A DNA stretch of 9,462 nucleotides, from assembly GCA_045126815.1 (NCBI GenBank), contig JBGVPD010000048.1:1-9462 (forward strand). Direction: 5' to 3'. The translations under genes and the position numbers were made by a program. The notes beneath the pieces were generated by a model. That model saw only the letters and a program-made list of their open reading frames with translations. It did no database searches and was not told where the DNA came from. Shown piece by piece: positions 6,693-9,462 of this stretch. Position 1 is the stretch's first letter. Each line of letters starts with the position of its first letter. The stretch comes from RGIG1995 sp045126815. GTDB lineage: Bacteria > Bacillota > Clostridia > Oscillospirales > CAG-272.

Positions 6693-6875
6693 TTATTCTT
6701 CGGGAGAAGAGGTGGGGACGTTAAGCATATCAGACATATTGTCGGCTTTTTCTTCAGTTTGAGGGGGTGTGTTCATAAATCCGGTGCAGTCGTTTGAAGA
6801 AGCGATGCGGTTTTCGAACATAGCTTTTTCAAGGTGTTTGATTTTGTTTTTTAGGTTAGTTCTTCTGTATAACAT
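6693..6875 (-). CDS. Small protein of unknown function (60 residues)
   Basis: I do not recognise a named family. The gene is supported by an excellent ribosome binding site, AAAGGAG (6885-6891 on the plus strand) 9 bases before the ATG, and by an uninterrupted frame with sensible composition. Residues 1-24 are strongly basic and could form an amphipathic helix or short coiled coil ('LKNKIKHLEKAMFENRI'). Residues 26-38 ('SSNDCTGFMNTPP') look like a compact motif with the only cysteine at 30. The last 20 residues are acidic and proline/serine rich. There is no signal peptide or membrane segment. It lies 86 bases upstream of the DUF2079 gene on the same strand with no terminator between, so the two may share a transcript although DUF2079 also has its own promoter. 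It is divergent from hpf. I could not find a convincing promoter for it in 6892-7012. Confidence 0.7.
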   Translation of the reverse strand: MLYRRTNLKNKIKHLEKAMFENRIASSNDCTGFMNTPPQTEEKADNMSDMLNVPTSSPEE

Positions 6876-7009
6876 AAATATAATCTCCTTTGTAAAATGG
6901 GGTAAAATTATTTTCAGTTTTATTAAAATAAAATATTCAAAAAAGTCCTTGTTAAAATATGCTTTTTTATAAAAAAATTAAAAATATCCTTTATTTTTTA
7001 TAGAAGATG

Positions 7010-7018
7010 TGGTATAAT
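7010..7018 (+). promoter_or_regulatory. Extended -10 promoter for hpf
   Basis: TGGTATAAT gives a TG followed after one base by a perfect TATAAT (7013-7018). The -35 position (6990-6995, TTTATT) is poor. Transcription would start near 7025, giving a leader of about 88 bases that includes the hairpin at 7064-7088. Confidence 0.6.
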
Positions 7019-7063
7019 CTAATTGTAAAATATTTGTGTATTTTGCACATAATATTATTGCAG

Positions 7064-7088
7064 GACTCTATAGTGTTTGTGTAGAGTT
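7064..7088 (+). promoter_or_regulatory. Hairpin in the hpf leader
   Basis: GACTCTATA (7064-7072) pairs with TGTAGAGTT (7080-7088) over 9 base pairs including two G-U wobbles, with a 7-base loop. It ends 11 bases before the ribosome binding site AGGTGG (7100-7105). It is not followed by a T tract, so it is not a terminator. Short conserved hairpins are known in front of raiA/hpf genes of Clostridia; whether this is one of them is untested. Confidence 0.4.
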
Positions 7089-7112
7089 AATAAACAAAAA
7101 GGTGGTATGGAA

Positions 7113-7265
7113 ATGAAAATTACAACGATTGGCAGACAGATGGAAGTTCCTCGCGATTTGAAAGAATTGTTAGAGAAAAAGTTGCAAAAATTCGACAAAT
7201 TTTTCAAGGATGAAGCCGAAGCTGTGATTACGCTTTCAAAGGAAAAGAATGAAGAATGTCTTTAG
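7113..7265 (+). CDS. N-terminal fragment of HPF up to the TAG
   Basis: If TAG is read as stop, translation gives a 50-residue peptide covering only the first strand, the first helix and the second strand of the ribosome-binding domain. This is less than half of the fold and is unlikely to be stable alone. Confidence 0.5.
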   Translation: MKITTIGRQMEVPRDLKELLEKKLQKFDKFFKDEAEAVITLSKEKNEECL

Positions 7266-7268
7266 CTT

Positions 7269-7637
7269 ATGATTACGGCAAAAGGCACAATTTTCAGAAG
7301 CGAAGAAAGTGACTCAACTTTCCAAAACGCCCTTGATACAGCGATTGATACCATTGAACGTCAGATAAGAAAAAACAAGACCAGACTCGAGAAGAAATTC
7401 AAGGATAATTCGTTTGAAGCTTATTTATTTGAGGACGAACACGATGACGGCGAAGAGCTTGAATTTGAAATAAGAACGAAAAAATTCTATTTCAAACCCA
7501 TGTCGGTAGAGGAGGCAATTCTTCAAATGAATTTACTCGAACACGAGTTTTACGTGTTTACAGATCAAGATACCGATAAAGTTAACGTGGTTTATAAACG
7601 CAAGAAAGGCGGATACGGACTCATCATTCCCGATTGA
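7269..7637 (+). CDS. C-terminal part of HPF beginning just after the TAG
   Basis: An in-frame ATG lies 3 bases after the TAG, so ribosomes finishing the first fragment could restart and make a 122-residue product. It contains the rest of the ribosome-binding domain (third and fourth strands and the second helix with 'IERQIRKNKTRLEKKF', residues about 33-48) and the complete C-terminal dimerisation domain (about residues 65-122). No good ribosome binding site lies just before this ATG, so any expression would depend on coupling to the first fragment. The C-terminal domain could still fold and dimerise by itself. Confidence 0.5.
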   Translation: MITAKGTIFRSEESDSTFQNALDTAIDTIERQIRKNKTRLEKKFKDNSFEAYLFEDEHDDGEELEFEIRTKKFYFKPMSVEEAILQMNLLEHEFYVFTDQDTDKVNVVYKRKKGGYGLIIPD

Positions 7638-7813
7638 TTATTAACTTATTGTGGTGTTGCGGATAATAAAATAAAGAAAAGACTCAAAATATCTTACTAA
7701 TATAAAGTGATTTCCTCGTAATAATTTAATAATTAAAAACTTAAAAAAACTCTTTAAATGGTGAATTATTTATGATAATCTAAAACTACAATGTTAACTA
7801 ATCATTTAAAGTT

Positions 7814-7818
7814 GGGAG
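7814..7818 (+). promoter_or_regulatory. Ribosome binding site fixing the aspA start at 7827
   Basis: GGGAG followed by 8 bases and the ATG at 7827. The alternative in-frame ATG at 7791 lacks such a site, and the family N terminus begins close to the 7827 methionine. Confidence 0.7.
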
Positions 7819-7826
7819 ATAAAAAA

Positions 7827-9218
7827 ATGAAAACAAGAATTGAAAAAGACTCAGTAGGCGAACTTGAAATTCCTGTTGATGCGTACTATGGTGTGCAGTC
7901 ATACAGAGCAAAATTGAACTTTCCGATTACCGGCAGAAAAATGAATTCAGAGATGATCGATTCATTGGCGCAGGTAAAAAAAGCATCTGCTATTGCGAAT
8001 CACATTGACGGCGGTTTAACAGACGAGTTATACGGTGCTATTGTTGATGCTTGTGATTATGTTTTGGCAGGAAATCTCCACGACCAATTTATTACCGATC
8101 CTATACAGGGCGGTGCGGGAACGTCGGCTAATATGAATGCGAACGAAGTAATCGCAAACAGAGCCATCGAAATTCTCGGACATGAAAAGGGCGAATACAA
8201 GTACGTACATCCCAACGACCACGTTAATATGTGTCAGTCAACGAACGACGTATATCCTACGGCAGGTAAATTAACGGCGTTAAAATTGATTGACAAGATG
8301 ATTCCCAAACTTGAGCATTTACTTGCGGCTTTGAACAGAAAAGCAGTTGAATATGAAAACGTTATAAAAATGGGAAGAACACAGCTTCAGGATGCAGTTC
8401 CCGTAAGCTTGGGTGGCTCATTTAAGGCTTTTGCAACTGCTATTGCAAGAGATATAGAAAGAATAAAGAAGGTAACTGGCGAACTCAAGACGATCAATAT
8501 GGCGGCAACGGCAGTTGGTTCTTGTATAAACGCAACACAGGGATATTACGATAATATTATGCAGTGTATGCGTGACGTTACGGGATATGATTTTGTAAGA
8601 TCAGATAACCTCTATGACGGAACGCAGAACCTTGACGGTTTTGTATACGTATCTGGTGCTTTGAAGACTTGCGCTGTAAATATGTCAAAGATGTCAAACG
8701 ACCTTAGACTTATGTCGAGTGGTCCTAAGACAGGACTTGGAGAAATCGTACTTCCTCCTAAGCAGAACGGTTCTTCGATAATGCCCGGAAAGATAAACCC
8801 CGTTATTCCTGAGGTTGTATCGCAGGTTGCATTTAACATAATCGGAAATGATATGACAATAACAATGGCAGCAGAAGCAGGACAGCTTGAGCTTAACGCA
8901 TTTGAGCCTGTATTGTTCTACAACTTGTTTGAGTCTATTGTAACTTTGGGTAATGCAGCAGTAACTTTGGCTGATAACTGTATAGACGGAATAGTAGCAA
9001 ACGTTGAACTTTGCAGAAACTATGTTGACAGAAGTGCGGGAATTGTAACAGCGCTTTGTCCTGTAATTGGATACGTTAAGTCAGCAGAGATCGCAAAGAA
9101 AGTTGTTTCATCAGGTAAGACTGCAAAAGAATTCTTGCTTGAAGAGGGAATACTTACAGAAAAAGAGATAGACGAGATACTTGACCCTGTAAAACTCGTT
9201 CATCCCATAAAAGAATAA
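7827..9218 (+). CDS. aspA: Aspartate ammonia-lyase (aspartase)
   Basis: A cytoplasmic enzyme of the fumarase/aspartase superfamily that converts L-aspartate to fumarate and ammonia. From the ATG at 7827 it has 463 residues, near the usual family length. Family motifs, in this numbering: 'DAYYGVQSYRA' (18-28), 'QGGAGTSANMNANEVIANRA' (94-113), 'QSTNDVYPTA' (137-146), 'MGRTQLQDAVPVSLG' (182-196) and the signature loop 'GSSIMPGKIN' (315-324) with the catalytic serine. 'TQLQDAVP' and 'NMNANEVIANRA' point to aspartase rather than fumarase, which has 'THLQDATP'. The start is chosen because GGGAG (7814-7818) lies 8 bases before 7827; the in-frame ATG at 7791 would add 12 residues with no site before it. 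In the 189-base gap after hpf I see only weak -10-like boxes (such as GATAAT at 7774-7779) with no good -35, so expression may need an activator. A strong terminator follows. Confidence 0.95.
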   Translation: MKTRIEKDSVGELEIPVDAYYGVQSYRAKLNFPITGRKMNSEMIDSLAQVKKASAIANHIDGGLTDELYGAIVDACDYVLAGNLHDQFITDPIQGGAGTSANMNANEVIANRAIEILGHEKGEYKYVHPNDHVNMCQSTNDVYPTAGKLTALKLIDKMIPKLEHLLAALNRKAVEYENVIKMGRTQLQDAVPVSLGGSFKAFATAIARDIERIKKVTGELKTINMAATAVGSCINATQGYYDNIMQCMRDVTGYDFVRSDNLYDGTQNLDGFVYVSGALKTCAVNMSKMSNDLRLMSSGPKTGLGEIVLPPKQNGSSIMPGKINPVIPEVVSQVAFNIIGNDMTITMAAEAGQLELNAFEPVLFYNLFESIVTLGNAAVTLADNCIDGIVANVELCRNYVDRSAGIVTALCPVIGYVKSAEIAKKVVSSGKTAKEFLLEEGILTEKEIDEILDPVKLVHPIKE

Positions 9219-9231
9219 TTATTAGGCAAAT

Positions 9232-9270
9232 AAAAGTGTGTAAGGTGAAGTAACGCTTTACACACTTTTT
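9232..9270 (+). terminator. Intrinsic terminator after aspA
   Basis: AAAAGTGTGTAAGGTG (9232-9247) pairs with CGCTTTACACACTTTT (9254-9269): 12 perfect outer pairs and 4 inner pairs of which two are G-U, a 6-base loop, then five Ts (9266-9270). It begins 13 bases after the aspA stop codon. Confidence 0.92.
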
Positions 9271-9283
9271 ATTGTGTCCCGAA

Positions 9284-9308
9284 AACCACGCTAAAAGTCT
9301 GTGTGGTT
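9284..9308. repeat. Short inverted repeat in the gene-free tail
   Basis: AACCACGC (9284-9291) pairs with GTGTGGTT (9301-9308) with one G-U and a 9-base loop. No T tract follows. The surrounding bases 9271-9372 contain no open frame with a ribosome binding site and no promoter I would defend; they could be degraded remains of an element linked to the repeat that follows. Confidence 0.4.
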
Positions 9309-9370
9309 CAGTAAAGGCTATGCCGATGAATAGGAAGCAAATGAAGAGATAGAGCAGAATGATTGTGATA

Positions 9371-9462
9371 AAGGCTCCCTGCGGAGGGAGCTGTCAGCGA
9401 AGCTGACTGAAGGAGAGTGCGTAACATTTGAATTAGAGCAAACTGTTACGTTGCGCAGGCTC
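9371..9462. repeat. Palindromic dispersed repeat (MITE-like), cut by the window edge
   Basis: Three hairpins in a row. GCTCCCT-GCGG-AGGGAGC (9374-9391); GTCAGC-GAA-GCTGAC (9393-9407); and CGTAACATTTG (9420-9430) with CAAACTGTTACG (9439-9450), 11 pairs with one bulged C. Outside the third hairpin the two sides go on matching as GAG..TGCG (9415-9421) and CGCA..CTC (9454-9462), so the whole unit is a dyad centred near 9434 whose right half should continue past the window. Elements starting GGCTCCC and containing a small GTCxGC hairpin followed by 'TGACTGA(A/G)GGAG' are widely dispersed in clostridial genomes. The structure is seen directly; membership of that repeat class is from memory of the pattern. 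Confidence 0.7.

Larger units (their letters stand above)
7113..7637 (+). pseudogene. hpf: Ribosome hibernation promoting factor, long form, with in-frame TAG at codon 51
   Basis: Long HPF (also RaiA or YvyD) binds the 30S decoding region in stationary phase and uses its C-terminal domain to join two 70S ribosomes into inactive 100S dimers. The frame from ATG 7113 to TGA 7637 covers 174 codons, the normal length for the long form. The N-terminal domain begins 'MKITTIGRQMEV', continues through the first helix and reaches 'ITLSKEKNEECL'. Then a TAG (7263-7265) occurs, and the same frame resumes with 'LMITAKGTIFRSEESD', 'IERQIRKNKTRLEKKF' and the C-terminal dimerisation domain ('RTKKFYFKPMSVEEAILQMN', 'VYKRKKGGYGLIIPD'). 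In relatives the TAG position is usually Glu (KVEVTI in B. subtilis), so one substitution, for example GAG to TAG, explains it. AGGTGG at 7100-7105 supports the start at 7113 over the in-frame ATG 7107 and TTG 7077. Everything else looks conserved, so this is a recent nonsense mutation, a base-call error, or a readthrough site. Confidence 0.85.

Noticed and set aside
6769..6972. 67-residue plus-strand open frame opposite the 60-residue protein
   Set aside because: It has no ribosome binding site, its second half is low-complexity AT-rich sequence, and the minus-strand gene has a strong site.
7077..7112. Upstream TTG start for hpf adding 12 residues
   Set aside because: The extension has no ribosome binding site and reads through the AGGTGG site itself; HPF proteins normally start at the MKI-type methionine at 7113.
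7636..7670. Terminator after hpf (TTATTA with TAATAA)
   Set aside because: The stem is short, all A-T, with a long loop and no T tract.

Overview
The window looks like ordinary chromosomal DNA from an AT-rich, low-GC Gram-positive anaerobe, most likely a gut-type member of the class Clostridia. The evidence is strong Shine-Dalgarno sites (GGAGG-like) before most genes, near-consensus sigma-A promoters, a Gram-positive style murA, a long-form ribosome hibernation factor, a secreted protein of the Ig/cadherin-like plus SLH type, and at the right edge a GGCTCCC...GGGAGC palindromic dispersed repeat of the kind scattered through clostridial genomes. No phage, CRISPR, defence or biosynthetic cluster is visible.

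Layout. (1) 1-766, minus strand: a secreted protein with an Ig/cadherin-like domain. Its reading frame is cut by two in-frame TAA codons, after which recognisable family sequence continues in the same frame to the window edge, so it is probably a decayed or truncated cell-surface gene. (2) 806-2019, plus strand: a clean promoter and a DUF3810-type membrane protein with an HExxH zinc-protease motif. (3) 2098-3614, plus strand: murA (first committed step of peptidoglycan synthesis) with its own promoter, a pair of direct repeats upstream, and a strong terminator. (4) 3631-4858, plus strand: an iron-containing alcohol dehydrogenase of the butanol dehydrogenase/YqhD type, ending in a perfect hairpin shared as a bidirectional terminator with (5) 4867-6670, minus strand: a DUF2079 multi-pass membrane protein with its own promoter and a terminator-like hairpin inside its early coding region. 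(6) 6693-6891, minus strand: a 60-residue unknown protein with an excellent ribosome binding site. (7) 7010-7637, plus strand: hpf/raiA with promoter and leader hairpin, but with an in-frame TAG at codon 51 and intact family sequence on both sides. (8) 7814-9270, plus strand: aspartate ammonia-lyase aspA with a strong terminator. (9) 9271-9462: a gene-free tail with a small inverted repeat and the left part of a palindromic dispersed repeat that runs off the window.

How the genes fit together. Most are single-gene transcription units rather than one pathway. murA, the DUF3810 protein, the DUF2079 protein and the broken surface protein all concern the cell envelope. The alcohol dehydrogenase and aspartase are fermentative metabolism genes (redox disposal; aspartate to fumarate plus ammonia). 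hpf belongs to stationary-phase ribosome protection. The most unusual signals are the two genes with in-frame stops inside otherwise well-conserved frames (two TAA in the surface protein, one TAG in hpf). TAA and TGA, but not TAG, end all the intact genes here. The simplest explanation is independent nonsense mutation or sequencing error; stop-codon readthrough of the TAG is a testable but less likely alternative. I did not find a convincing new multi-gene system.
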